A stretch of 64,000 nucleotides of DNA from Yersinia frederiksenii ATCC 33641 (GTDB lineage: Bacteria > Pseudomonadota > Gammaproteobacteria > Enterobacterales > Enterobacteriaceae). A model generated the notes under the pieces. The model ran no database searches and was not told where the DNA came from. It saw only the letters and a program-made list of their open reading frames with translations. Below, in pieces: positions 17,022-26,338 of this stretch. A program made the position numbers and the translations under genes. The DNA lies in assembly GCF_000754805.1 (NCBI RefSeq), contig NZ_KN150731.1, forward strand, positions 752,098-816,097, written 5' to 3'. Position 1 is the first letter of the stretch, and every line of letters starts with the position of its first letter.

Positions 17022-20000
17022 CTACAAAATGATAATCAATTCGTACTCGCTACCATCGAGCGCCACTCGTAACCCATCTGGTTGATGAGATAGAAGTGAA
17101 CCATTCAATGTCGCCGAAGTGATGCCCTGACAGCGCTGCTCTGGGTTTTCAACACGGATAACGTAGCGAGTATTTGCTAGGTTAATGGTCGCCTCAAACC
17201 CCTGCCAACGGGTAGGGATACAAGGGTTAATCACCAGTTCTTCTCCCTCACGCCGGATTCCAAGAATACCCTCAATACCCGCGCGATGCATCCAACCCGC
17301 AGAGCCGGTATACCACGTCCAGCCACCACGCCCGACATGGGGGGCAACAGAATAAACATCAGCAGCCACGACATAAGGTTCGACTTTGTAACGCGCAATG
17401 CCGTCCGGAGTGTTCCCATGATTGATCGGGTTAAGTAACGCGAACAAGTCACCGGCTTTATCTCCTTCTCCCAATTTGGCAAAGGCCAAAATCACCCACA
17501 TGGCAGCATGGCTATATTGCCCACCATTCTCACGCAATCCTGGTGGATAGCCTTTGATATAGCCGGGATCATCGGGTGTGTTGTCAAACGGCGGTGTGAA
17601 CAGTAGCGCCATCCCCTCATTGTGACGAATAAGGTGTTGTTCCAAAGAGGTCATCGCCTGTTCCGCCCGCTGTGGATCTGCTGCCCCCGAAAGCACCGCC
17701 CATGACTGTGCAATAGAATCGATGCGACACTCTTCGCACTCTTTGGAACCCAGCCAACTGCCGTTATCGAAAGTGGCACGCCGATACCAGTCACCGTCCC
17801 ATGCTTCTCGCTCCAATGCAGCAATCAACCCAGTGAGATGATGCTGCCACTGGCTAGCACGATGCGGATCGCGCTGAGTGGCTAGCGGAATAAACATTTT
17901 CAGTGTTGCCGCCAGCAGCCAACCTAACCACACACTCTCTCCTTTGCCTTCTTCACCTACCCGATTCATACCATCGTTCCAGTCACCGGTCCCCATCAGT
18001 GGCAGGCCCAGTTCTCCAGTCAGTTCAATACATTGATCCAATCCTTTCGCGCAGTGTTCAAACAACGAGGCTGTTTCTTGTGCCTCTAGCGGCTGGAAGA
18101 AAGCATCGTGTTCACCCGGATGCAATACCGGTCCTTCAAGGAAGGGGACAGTTTCATCCAACACCCCGACATCGCCACTGGCGAGAATATAGGTGGCCGT
18201 AGCATAAGAGAGCCAAACTCGGTCATCAGAGATTCGGGTTCTAACCCCTTGGCCTGAATGAGGTAGCCACCAGTGTTGGACATCACCTTCAATAAATTGC
18301 CGCCCAGCAGCACGTAGCAAATGGTGGCGGGTGGTATCTGGCTGAGCAAAGGTCAGTGCCATACCATCCTGTAATTGGTCGCGGAAACCGTAGGCACCAC
18401 TGGCCTGATAAAAAGCAGATCTTGCCCAAATTCGACACGCCAGTGTTTGATACAACAGCCAGCCGTTGAGCATGATATCCATATGCCGATCCGGGGTTTT
18501 GACCTGAACCGCTTCCAATAGACTGCGCCAGTAAGTGATAACTTCACTTAACACCGCATCCAGATTTGCTGCGCGGTAGCGCGTAATTAAAGTCTGTGCC
18601 GCACTGACCGAGTCACTCTGGCCGATAAACCAAACCACTTCAACCTGTTCACCCACCGCCAGTTCAATCGTCTGTTGTAATGCACTGCATGGGTCGAATC
18701 CAGCCCCGGTCGCACCCGATAGCGGCATTGTTGCCAATAAAGCCCGCGGCGCGGAATAATCCCCATAATGACCAAGGAATTCACTGCGGTCAGCTGTCCA
18801 GCTGTTTTGCTGCCCATTTAGGTCAGCAAAAGAAATTCTGCCGGGAAAGGCGGTACTCCACGGATTGCGCGCCAACATGGCCCCGGTTGTTTCATCCATC
18901 TCGCTGATAATAAATGGCCCGGTTGCCCCACGAGAGGTCGCCAGCACCCATTCGGCATAAGCGGTTACTGAGATACGCCGTGGTTTATCCGACATATTGT
19001 GCAGTGTTAGGCGAGATATCTTGATAGGGTCAGCCAGTGGAACATATTGCAGCAACGTCATGCCAATACCGTTAGCCTGATGCTCAAATCGGCTATAACC
19101 ATGCCCATGGCGAGCAATATAGGTGCCGCTATCACGAATCGGCTGCGCTGTCGGGCTCCAGAGTTGGCCAGAGTCCTCATCTCGCAGATACAAGCATTCA
19201 CCTGAAGGGTCGATAACTGGATCGTTCTGCCATGGCGTTAACTGGTTTTCCCGGCTATTTTCAGCCCAGGTATAGCCACTACCGGTCACGGACACCTGGA
19301 AGCCAAAGTTCTGATTAGCAATAACATTGATCCACGGCGCGGGGGTATTTTCTCCCTCATTCAGACAAGTGATATATTCCCGCCCCTCGAGACCAAAACC
19401 GCCAATACCATTGAAAAACTCGAGATTCTCGGGTTGCGGTAGCAGGGTTTTGGATAACGGTAACCCTGTTGTCGCCAGCGACAACGACTTTTCCGTTGGA
19501 AAATTAGCGGATTTAATCAGTGAAAAGCGCGTTTTCTTATCCGCAATAATTGTTTTATTCGCAACGAGTAGAGCCTTATTCGATGACCGATGCTTCTTAT
19601 CTTGGGCGATTAACTGTTTATCAGACATGAATGATTTTTTGTCTGATGGAACCACTTTTTTGTCCAGAGTGAACAATAACTGGTTGAGTTGATTGCCTAA
19701 TTTTCCATAGCGGGCTGAAAGTACCACCCGCGCTACTGAATGCAACAATGCACGTGTTTCTGCATTCATCAGATCGGCCCGCAAAGCATATGCCGAACCT
19801 TGCCGCAGTTCATCACCCAAGCGAGGCCGCGACTGGCTGCTGCGTACCGCAGTTTCAATGGCGATTTGTAAGTCTTGCACATAAGAAGACGCCCGCTCAT
19901 TGATAATAACCAAATCAACGGCCAGACGTTTCATGCGCCAGTATTCATGCGCGCGCAATAATTGCCGCACTTGCTCAATGTCTTCGATATCTTCAATGCG

Positions 20001-23000
20001 CAGCAAGACTATCGGTAAATCGCCCGAGATTGATTGTGACCACAGTGCTGACTGTACCCCAGCACCCCGTATGATAGTGGCGGATGGCGAGCGGAAGCGG
20101 GCATCGGCATAGAGAATAGGGGCGGCCAGTTGCTGAAAATCAGCCGCTTCTTCCGCTTTAATTTCCAGATGACGTAACTGCACCTGCGCCTGAGTCCATG
20201 CCAGTGTTTTAGCCCGGTCATAAGCGCTACGATCGCGGTGTTTATCTATCATATCTAGCAAAGCTTGTTTTGAAGAAGCGATCAGCGTCCAGAAGGAAAC
20301 TGTGACGGTTTTACCGCCTGGTACCAATAGACTTTGGCGTAATGAGAATATTGGGTCCAGCACCGTCCCGACAGTATTTGACAGCGCCACCCCTACTTGC
20401 ATTGCTGCCGAAGTGGCAACCCGATTGCCACGACCAATAAATTTGGCGCGATCCGATTCATATTGCAGTTCAGTGGCTGGCAGGCCATCGGCTACCAAGA
20501 AATGTGCCGCCCAGATCTGAGGCTCTTGTGCCGTGCGGGGCCGACGCGTTGCAATTAATGCGCCTATTGCCGGTAGATACTCAGTAACCACAAACATTTT
20601 GGCGAATGCCGGGTGGGCATTGTCTGCCGACACGGCAGCGAGCACCACTTCAGCATACGATGTCAGTTCAATCTCCCGAGCTCGACGGCCGGTGTTAAGT
20701 AACGAAATCCGCCGAACTTCCCCATCATCTTCACTGGAAATCAGCACATTCATCGTGCTGGTCAACGTACCGTCGCGACAAATAAACTCAGCATGATCCT
20801 CACCAAAAATCACTTCGCGGTGTGCATTGTCGCTGGCGGCCAATTGCGCCCCAGCCGACCAACTACGCCCACTGCGTAAATCGCGCAAGAAAATAAATGA
20901 GCCGTAATCGTCGCAAGTGGCATCTTCCCGCCAGCGGGTGACGGCAACATCCAACCAGCGGCTGTAACCCGCACCAGCAGTTGTCAACATCACGGCATAG
21001 CGGCCATTGGATAACAGGTGGGTGATGGGGGCGCCAATAACAGGGGACGATAGGCGGCGCATGGTTGGCAATGCATTGTCTGCCACTGCGGAAAGCAACA
21101 CTTCGTCGGTTCGTGGGTAGGATATCGCTACATTGCGCGGCATGCGTTCTTGTAGCAATAACTCGCAGGCCTGTATCATCGGCTCATGGTGGAAGCGGTT
21201 GCGCATTCGCCCTTGTTGCAAGGTATTAGCGATCGCCACAATGGTCATGCCCTGATGGTGCGCCATATAGTTACGTACAATGACTGCCTGCTGATTTTCT
21301 GGCAAACGGGAGCGAGTAAAGTCCAGTGCCTCATAAAAACCATAGCGCCCCAATGCGCCCATTTCGGCTAACCTTTCATAGTTTTTCAGGGCACCGTGCG
21401 GGTCAATCATCGTCGCCAAACCGGTGGCATAAGGGGCAATAACGGTGTTTTCTGATAGGCCGCGTTTTAATCCCAGGCCCGGCACACCAAAATTCGAGTA
21501 TTGATAGGTGAATTCAATATCCCGCGCACTGTACGCCGACTCAGATATTCCCCACGGGATATCCAAGCTGTGCCCGTAAGCCTGTTGGCGTTCAACCACC
21601 AACTGATTAGTTTGTTCCAGCAAGCTGCCTGCGGGCGCACGCATCACCAGTGAAGGCATCAAGTACTCAAACATTGAACCAGACCATGAAATCAACGCCG
21701 CCCCTTTGCCGATAGGTGTGGCAGCCCGCCCTAAACGAAACCAATGACGGGTGGGTACATCCCCTTTGGCAATAGCAAACAAGCTGGCAAGTCTGGCCTC
21801 TGAGGCCAGTAGGTCGTAGCAACTCGGGTCAAGGCTGTTATCCACCAGAGAGTAACCGATGGACAACAATTTGCGTTCAGGATCAAGTAGAAAAGCAAAA
21901 TCCATCGCCAGTGCCATGTGGCGAGCCTCTGCGGCTAATTTGAGCAGTCGATCAATGACTTGCTCTTGCATCTCTTGGGGTAACCGTTGGTCATATTCAT
22001 GTTCTGCCGCTGCCAGAACCAGAGATTCAATCCAATAACTCATATCAATAAATGCATTATCATCGATTGGACGAGCGACGCCATGCACCATCGCGGAGGC
22101 TTTCGCAAAGAGTGTTTTCAACGCCAATGGCAGCATTTCAGCCTCACCGACGCCTTTTAAATCCAGGCGAATTTGTTCCAGAACAGCCCAAAGTTTGCGT
22201 TTAAAATCCGCATCTCCCGGAGGTAGCTGCCGGAATGAAGCCTCAGCCAGCAGCAGATTATCCATCAATCCTTTTGCACCATTCGCGGCCAACGGCTCTG
22301 CAGCCCACTCTTCACAGGTATTAGCCAGCACAATCAAATGCCCAGCCAAATTCCCACTGTCGACGGAAGAAACATAAGCGGGCTCTAATGTCCGCAGATC
22401 CTGCGTGCCATACCAGTTAAAGAAATGTCCTCTGAAACGTGCCAATTTATCTAAAGTCTCAAAAGTCGCTTCTAGCCGCAGTAATGTTCGATAGGTACCT
22501 GCCCAACCAAAATCACGAGCGACCACGGTCGAGAGCAAATACAGGCCCACATTGGTTGGCGAAGTTCGGTGTGCGACTACCGGTTTTGGGTCCTCCTGAA
22601 AATTATCCGGCGGCAGCATATTCTCATCCGCAGTGACAAAAGTTTCGAAGAAACGCCATGTGTGGCGAGCGGTCAGACGCAGCTCATGAATATCGTCTGT
22701 TGTCATGGGTTTATGCGCGATTACCTGATGGGCGCGACTGGCCCACAATGCAATGGCGGGCGCAAAAAACCAGAGCGCGGCAAAAGGTAAAATCAGTGGC
22801 CAGACTGCAGGAGAAACAATGAGTGCAATGGTCGCCATCAGCAAACCAAATAGCGTTCCTCCGGCCATATGGCGATAGAAACCGGATAATCCGGGGCGTG
22901 GCTTCCCGGCAGATTGAGCCGCTGTCGTCCACTCCAGTAAATTGCGCTGAGTCATAAACAGACGAATCAGTGTCCGTCCGATTGCATCAGCCATTTGCCA

Positions 23001-25694
23001 GGCGTGGTCGGCTAGAAAAATCAATGAAAGTAATGTCTGGCTGGCGGACCGTTTGGCGTCGTCTAATAAGGTGTGTAAATGGCTACTGAACCGAATATTT
23101 TGGGCGGGCCATAGTGAGAATAAAACCGGCAAGAAAGAGGGTAATGCCATCAGCAAGATGACCAGCAGCACCCCAGCCCATGCAGTTGGCACCGGTAGCA
23201 TCCAACTACACCCAAGCAACAGCAACGCAAAAGGGGCAACCAATGAGCGCCGCAGATTATCTACCATTTTCCAACGCCCCAGCAGCGGCACACCGTGACT
23301 GTCTTTGCCATTTTTGACAATCCAGGGCAATAACTGCCAGTCACCTCGTGTCCAGCGATGCTGGCGCTTAGTTACCACGTCATAGCGGGCCGGTGACTCT
23401 TCGACCACTTCAATATCTGAGGCTAATCCAGCGCGGGCAAAAATTCCTTCAAACAGGTCATGGCTGAGTAGGGCGTTTTCCGGCACTCGGCCCGCCAGCG
23501 ATGCTTCAAATGCATCAACATCATAAATACCTTTACCGGTATAAGAACCTTCGCCAAACATATCCTGATAAACATCTGAAACTGCTGCAGCGTAAGGGTC
23601 CATACCGCCGGGGCCGGAAAAGACCCATTGGTACAATGATCCGCCCTTACCCATTGGTAGTGCCAATGTCACTCGCGGCTGAAGAATACCGTAGCCATCA
23701 ATGACCCGTTGCTGGTCAGTACTGAAGCGCGGCCGATTAAGGGGATGAGCCATTTTGCCAATCAGACGTAGGGCAGCATCCCGAGGCAGCCGGGTATCGG
23801 CATCGAGTGTAATGACATAGCGCACATCCGCAGGCACCCAAGGCTCACCGGCTGCGGTGGCAATAAATGAAGTATCTGTTGCTCCACGTAGCAGGCGGTT
23901 AAGTTCATGTAACTTACCTCGCTTGCGCTCCCAGCCCATCCAGCAATTCTCACTTTCATTAAATAGCCGTTGGCGGTATAGCAGCAGGAAGCGCGGGCCT
24001 GCCGGACCGGGGCCATATTGTTGATTAAGCCGCGCAATAGCTTCATCGGCTAATGCCAGGAGTGGGCCATCACTTGTGACCACTTGGGTGTCAGCATCAA
24101 TGCCATCCAATAGCAGGGCGAAAGTGAGCGAGCTGGTGGAACCCGACAAATAGTGAACTTCTAACTGCTCGATTTGCTCCAGTAAATCCACTTTACTGGT
24201 CAATAATGTGGGCACCGCCACCAAGGTCCGTAGTTCGTCGGGCACGCCGTTGGTCAACTCCAACCCCGGTAAAATTGTGGCACCAAAGCTCCAGGTGATG
24301 GCTCTATTTACTAGTGCTGTAGCCACTTCAGTCACCGGTATAAATCCAATTGCAGCAAACAGCACCAACCAACCTGCCGCCAAGCCGGGGAAAGAGACCA
24401 TCCACAAGGCCAATGCCAATAACCCGACAGTAACCAGTAAAATAGCCCCTATGTAACCCCCGACTCCCAGACTGACACTCAAACGGCTCAACCATAAACG
24501 TATTGAGGGGCTGAATCTGATCTGGTTTTCTAAATCATGCCGTCCGGCACCAATCAGATGATAGCCTGGATCACGGCAGCGTTCGGCCTGGTCGGGTTCT
24601 GCGCTGGCTGCGGCATTCTGGGCTGCTTGCAAGGCTAGACCGGCAATTTCCAACTCGGTGAAGGTCGAACCACGGCATAATTGCTCAATGGCGCTGCGGT
24701 ACAGATTGCGAGTTTGAAAATCCATGCTGCCAAAGGCACTTCCTTGGCGTAAGCATTCATCCACCAAACTGATACTCTCAAATAAATCAGCCCAATCAAT
24801 ATCTGAAATCAACCTCATGCTGGTAATAACATTTCGTACCGAAACGTTAGATGCTCCCTGCCGCAACTGGGCATGCTGTACCACTTCACTGACCGATAGT
24901 CCCTGTAATTTCAGTCGGTCTTCCAACCAACCCAGTGCAGGTGTGGTACGCGGATCCTGATCCCGCAACCGTTTTGCCAACTGAGATGCAAATTGCTCTG
25001 ATAGGGGTTCAGTAGAGCGCACTGCAATATCGGACTCCAGAACTAACCGGCTATCCGCTGCTTTCAATAAGCGATTCGCTAATGCTTCAGCATCGGCACG
25101 CGCTTTGCGCCCTTGCGATATTTGATCCGCCAGACGACGCAAATTCTCTATCAGCACGATACGCAGAGTGATCGCAACCGCCCAAAGTTCGCCGATGGTC
25201 AACGGCTGAACACGTTGATACGCCATGATAAAACGGCACAAGACATCGGGGTCCAAGTGGCTGTCGGTATGAGCCACAAATGCCCAGGCAATCCCAAACA
25301 CGCGTGGATAACCTGCAAAGGGCCCATCAGCGAGTTTGGGTAACTGCCGGTAGTAGCCCGGAGGTAAATCATCGCGGATCTCTCGGATTTGTTCTTCAAC
25401 CAGATGGTAATTATCCAGCAACCACTCAGCCGCAGGTACCACAGGGCGGCCATTTTCCAACTCTGCGGCACTAGCCCGGTATGCAGCCAACAAGGTATTA
25501 GCGTTATCATTCAGACGAGCATGGAGAGTCGAAACCCGTGGAGGATGGCGAGTGATCGACTGTGCTTTAGCAAGGCTTTCAGCATGTTGCTCCAATCGCT
25601 CCACGCTAAACAATTCCTCCCTAACTGGTGCAAGATCATGCCAGGGGGTGACTGTCTTTCGTGATCCAAGAATTGTCTTTAGAAATAAGTTCAT
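17022..25694 (-). CDS. ndvB: Cyclic beta-1,2-glucan synthase (NdvB/Cgs family)
   Basis: A 2890-residue inner-membrane enzyme. The central glycosyltransferase (GT84) has TLDADT near residue 626 and QHRWTRGDWQ further on. Several membrane segments follow (for example LLLGCSWMLPVPTAWAGVLLVILLM). Two glycobiarc/beta-sandwich regions and a C-terminal GH94-like domain with GDWNDGMN near 2573 complete it. Proteins of this type polymerise glucose from UDP-glucose and cyclise it to periplasmic glucans in rhizobia and Brucella; the GH94 part sets chain length. It is monocistronic here, with its own 640-bp upstream region. A Lys/Ser-rich repeated insert lies at about residues 2001-2085. Enterobacteria usually make linear glucans with OpgGH, so this gene is an unusual complement. 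Confidence 0.9.
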   Translation of the reverse strand: MNLFLKTILGSRKTVTPWHDLAPVREELFSVERLEQHAESLAKAQSITRHPPRVSTLHARLNDNANTLLAAYRASAAELENGRPVVPAAEWLLDNYHLVEEQIREIRDDLPPGYYRQLPKLADGPFAGYPRVFGIAWAFVAHTDSHLDPDVLCRFIMAYQRVQPLTIGELWAVAITLRIVLIENLRRLADQISQGRKARADAEALANRLLKAADSRLVLESDIAVRSTEPLSEQFASQLAKRLRDQDPRTTPALGWLEDRLKLQGLSVSEVVQHAQLRQGASNVSVRNVITSMRLISDIDWADLFESISLVDECLRQGSAFGSMDFQTRNLYRSAIEQLCRGSTFTELEIAGLALQAAQNAAASAEPDQAERCRDPGYHLIGAGRHDLENQIRFSPSIRLWLSRLSVSLGVGGYIGAILLVTVGLLALALWMVSFPGLAAGWLVLFAAIGFIPVTEVATALVNRAITWSFGATILPGLELTNGVPDELRTLVAVPTLLTSKVDLLEQIEQLEVHYLSGSTSSLTFALLLDGIDADTQVVTSDGPLLALADEAIARLNQQYGPGPAGPRFLLLYRQRLFNESENCWMGWERKRGKLHELNRLLRGATDTSFIATAAGEPWVPADVRYVITLDADTRLPRDAALRLIGKMAHPLNRPRFSTDQQRVIDGYGILQPRVTLALPMGKGGSLYQWVFSGPGGMDPYAAAVSDVYQDMFGEGSYTGKGIYDVDAFEASLAGRVPENALLSHDLFEGIFARAGLASDIEVVEESPARYDVVTKRQHRWTRGDWQLLPWIVKNGKDSHGVPLLGRWKMVDNLRRSLVAPFALLLLGCSWMLPVPTAWAGVLLVILLMALPSFLPVLFSLWPAQNIRFSSHLHTLLDDAKRSASQTLLSLIFLADHAWQMADAIGRTLIRLFMTQRNLLEWTTAAQSAGKPRPGLSGFYRHMAGGTLFGLLMATIALIVSPAVWPLILPFAALWFFAPAIALWASRAHQVIAHKPMTTDDIHELRLTARHTWRFFETFVTADENMLPPDNFQEDPKPVVAHRTSPTNVGLYLLSTVVARDFGWAGTYRTLLRLEATFETLDKLARFRGHFFNWYGTQDLRTLEPAYVSSVDSGNLAGHLIVLANTCEEWAAEPLAANGAKGLMDNLLLAEASFRQLPPGDADFKRKLWAVLEQIRLDLKGVGEAEMLPLALKTLFAKASAMVHGVARPIDDNAFIDMSYWIESLVLAAAEHEYDQRLPQEMQEQVIDRLLKLAAEARHMALAMDFAFLLDPERKLLSIGYSLVDNSLDPSCYDLLASEARLASLFAIAKGDVPTRHWFRLGRAATPIGKGAALISWSGSMFEYLMPSLVMRAPAGSLLEQTNQLVVERQQAYGHSLDIPWGISESAYSARDIEFTYQYSNFGVPGLGLKRGLSENTVIAPYATGLATMIDPHGALKNYERLAEMGALGRYGFYEALDFTRSRLPENQQAVIVRNYMAHHQGMTIVAIANTLQQGRMRNRFHHEPMIQACELLLQERMPRNVAISYPRTDEVLLSAVADNALPTMRRLSSPVIGAPITHLLSNGRYAVMLTTAGAGYSRWLDVAVTRWREDATCDDYGSFIFLRDLRSGRSWSAGAQLAASDNAHREVIFGEDHAEFICRDGTLTSTMNVLISSEDDGEVRRISLLNTGRRAREIELTSYAEVVLAAVSADNAHPAFAKMFVVTEYLPAIGALIATRRPRTAQEPQIWAAHFLVADGLPATELQYESDRAKFIGRGNRVATSAAMQVGVALSNTVGTVLDPIFSLRQSLLVPGGKTVTVSFWTLIASSKQALLDMIDKHRDRSAYDRAKTLAWTQAQVQLRHLEIKAEEAADFQQLAAPILYADARFRSPSATIIRGAGVQSALWSQSISGDLPIVLLRIEDIEDIEQVRQLLRAHEYWRMKRLAVDLVIINERASSYVQDLQIAIETAVRSSQSRPRLGDELRQGSAYALRADLMNAETRALLHSVARVVLSARYGKLGNQLNQLLFTLDKKVVPSDKKSFMSDKQLIAQDKKHRSSNKALLVANKTIIADKKTRFSLIKSANFPTEKSLSLATTGLPLSKTLLPQPENLEFFNGIGGFGLEGREYITCLNEGENTPAPWINVIANQNFGFQVSVTGSGYTWAENSRENQLTPWQNDPVIDPSGECLYLRDEDSGQLWSPTAQPIRDSGTYIARHGHGYSRFEHQANGIGMTLLQYVPLADPIKISRLTLHNMSDKPRRISVTAYAEWVLATSRGATGPFIISEMDETTGAMLARNPWSTAFPGRISFADLNGQQNSWTADRSEFLGHYGDYSAPRALLATMPLSGATGAGFDPCSALQQTIELAVGEQVEVVWFIGQSDSVSAAQTLITRYRAANLDAVLSEVITYWRSLLEAVQVKTPDRHMDIMLNGWLLYQTLACRIWARSAFYQASGAYGFRDQLQDGMALTFAQPDTTRHHLLRAAGRQFIEGDVQHWWLPHSGQGVRTRISDDRVWLSYATATYILASGDVGVLDETVPFLEGPVLHPGEHDAFFQPLEAQETASLFEHCAKGLDQCIELTGELGLPLMGTGDWNDGMNRVGEEGKGESVWLGWLLAATLKMFIPLATQRDPHRASQWQHHLTGLIAALEREAWDGDWYRRATFDNGSWLGSKECEECRIDSIAQSWAVLSGAADPQRAEQAMTSLEQHLIRHNEGMALLFTPPFDNTPDDPGYIKGYPPGLRENGGQYSHAAMWVILAFAKLGEGDKAGDLFALLNPINHGNTPDGIARYKVEPYVVAADVYSVAPHVGRGGWTWYTGSAGWMHRAGIEGILGIRREGEELVINPCIPTRWQGFEATINLANTRYVIRVENPEQRCQGITSATLNGSLLSHQPDGLRVALDGSEYELIIIL
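19440..19690 (-). repeat. Low-complexity Lys-rich insert within ndvB
   Basis: The translated insert repeats short units such as PSDKKSFMSDK, AQDKKHRSSNK and VANKTIIADKK. The DNA is AT-rich with repeated tttttgtc and cttatc elements, unlike the GC-richer flanking coding sequence. It lies between the two large C-terminal homology regions, where a linker is expected. Confidence 0.7.
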
Positions 25695-26066
25695 AGATAC
25701 CTTTCTGGTCAGGTGCTAATACAGTCTGGTGGTAATCTGCATAACAAAAAGTCGACAAAACGCCTAAAAAAGCGCATCTAAACGCGTTACTCAGATGATT
25801 TTCCTGAGTTATGTGAGCTGTGTGATATTGAGCAGTCAACGCCATTATCGGCAAAATGCTGTCAAAAAATGTTAAATGAAGGTGGAAAGCAAAAGACTGT
25901 CACTAAGGCATACAGTCATAAAAAGAGGCGAGTATAAAAGCTGCCGATACGCAATAAACGTACTACAGCAAAAAAACTGAATAGTGCTAACTATAGTCCA
26001 AAGAGGAGATTACGGATCATCAGTTGATATAAGATAAATAAATCAATATCTTAGAGGGGGTGTATT
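25695..26066. other. Upstream region of ndvB
   Basis: No gene seen. On the minus strand tatact (25931-25936) could serve as a -10 box about 240 bp upstream of ndvB, but no good -35 is visible, so the promoter is uncertain. Confidence 0.35.
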
Positions 26067-26322
26067 GTCTCTGTCGCATTAACGGAAAGAAGAGGAAGAA
26101 TGGGGTTACCTATTTTTTAGGTGGCCAACAGATAAAATGGTTCAGCCGGTGACAACGCGGTGCCAGCAGGATGATGAAGTTGTCCTTTGCGTATCATGTG
26201 CACTAACTCAATACCGGCCAATATCGTTTGTTCGCCGAAATGAGCTGAATCCCAGCATCGGCCTTATTCGTCGTTTGATATTGCGGCGACGATTGAAGCG
26301 CCGTTATCAGACGAAGGCGTAA
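26067..26322 (-). pseudogene. IS6-family transposase, C-terminal remnant with one IS end
   Basis: On the minus strand the sequence encodes KRRIRPMLGFSSFRRTNDI, then after a frameshift GIELVHMIRKGQLHHPAG and PAEPFYLLAT-stop. This is the typical C-terminus of IS6-family transposases. Beyond the stop comes a stretch ending in aatgcgacagag, the element's end; the same end sequence occurs at 57047. The N-terminal two thirds are missing. It lies directly after the A-T-R gene. Confidence 0.75.
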
Positions 26323-26338
26323 TACAGCAGAACCACAG

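Noticed and set aside
26137-26322. 61-codon plus-strand frame near the A-T-R gene
   Set aside because: It is antisense to the recognisable IS6 transposase C-terminal remnant.
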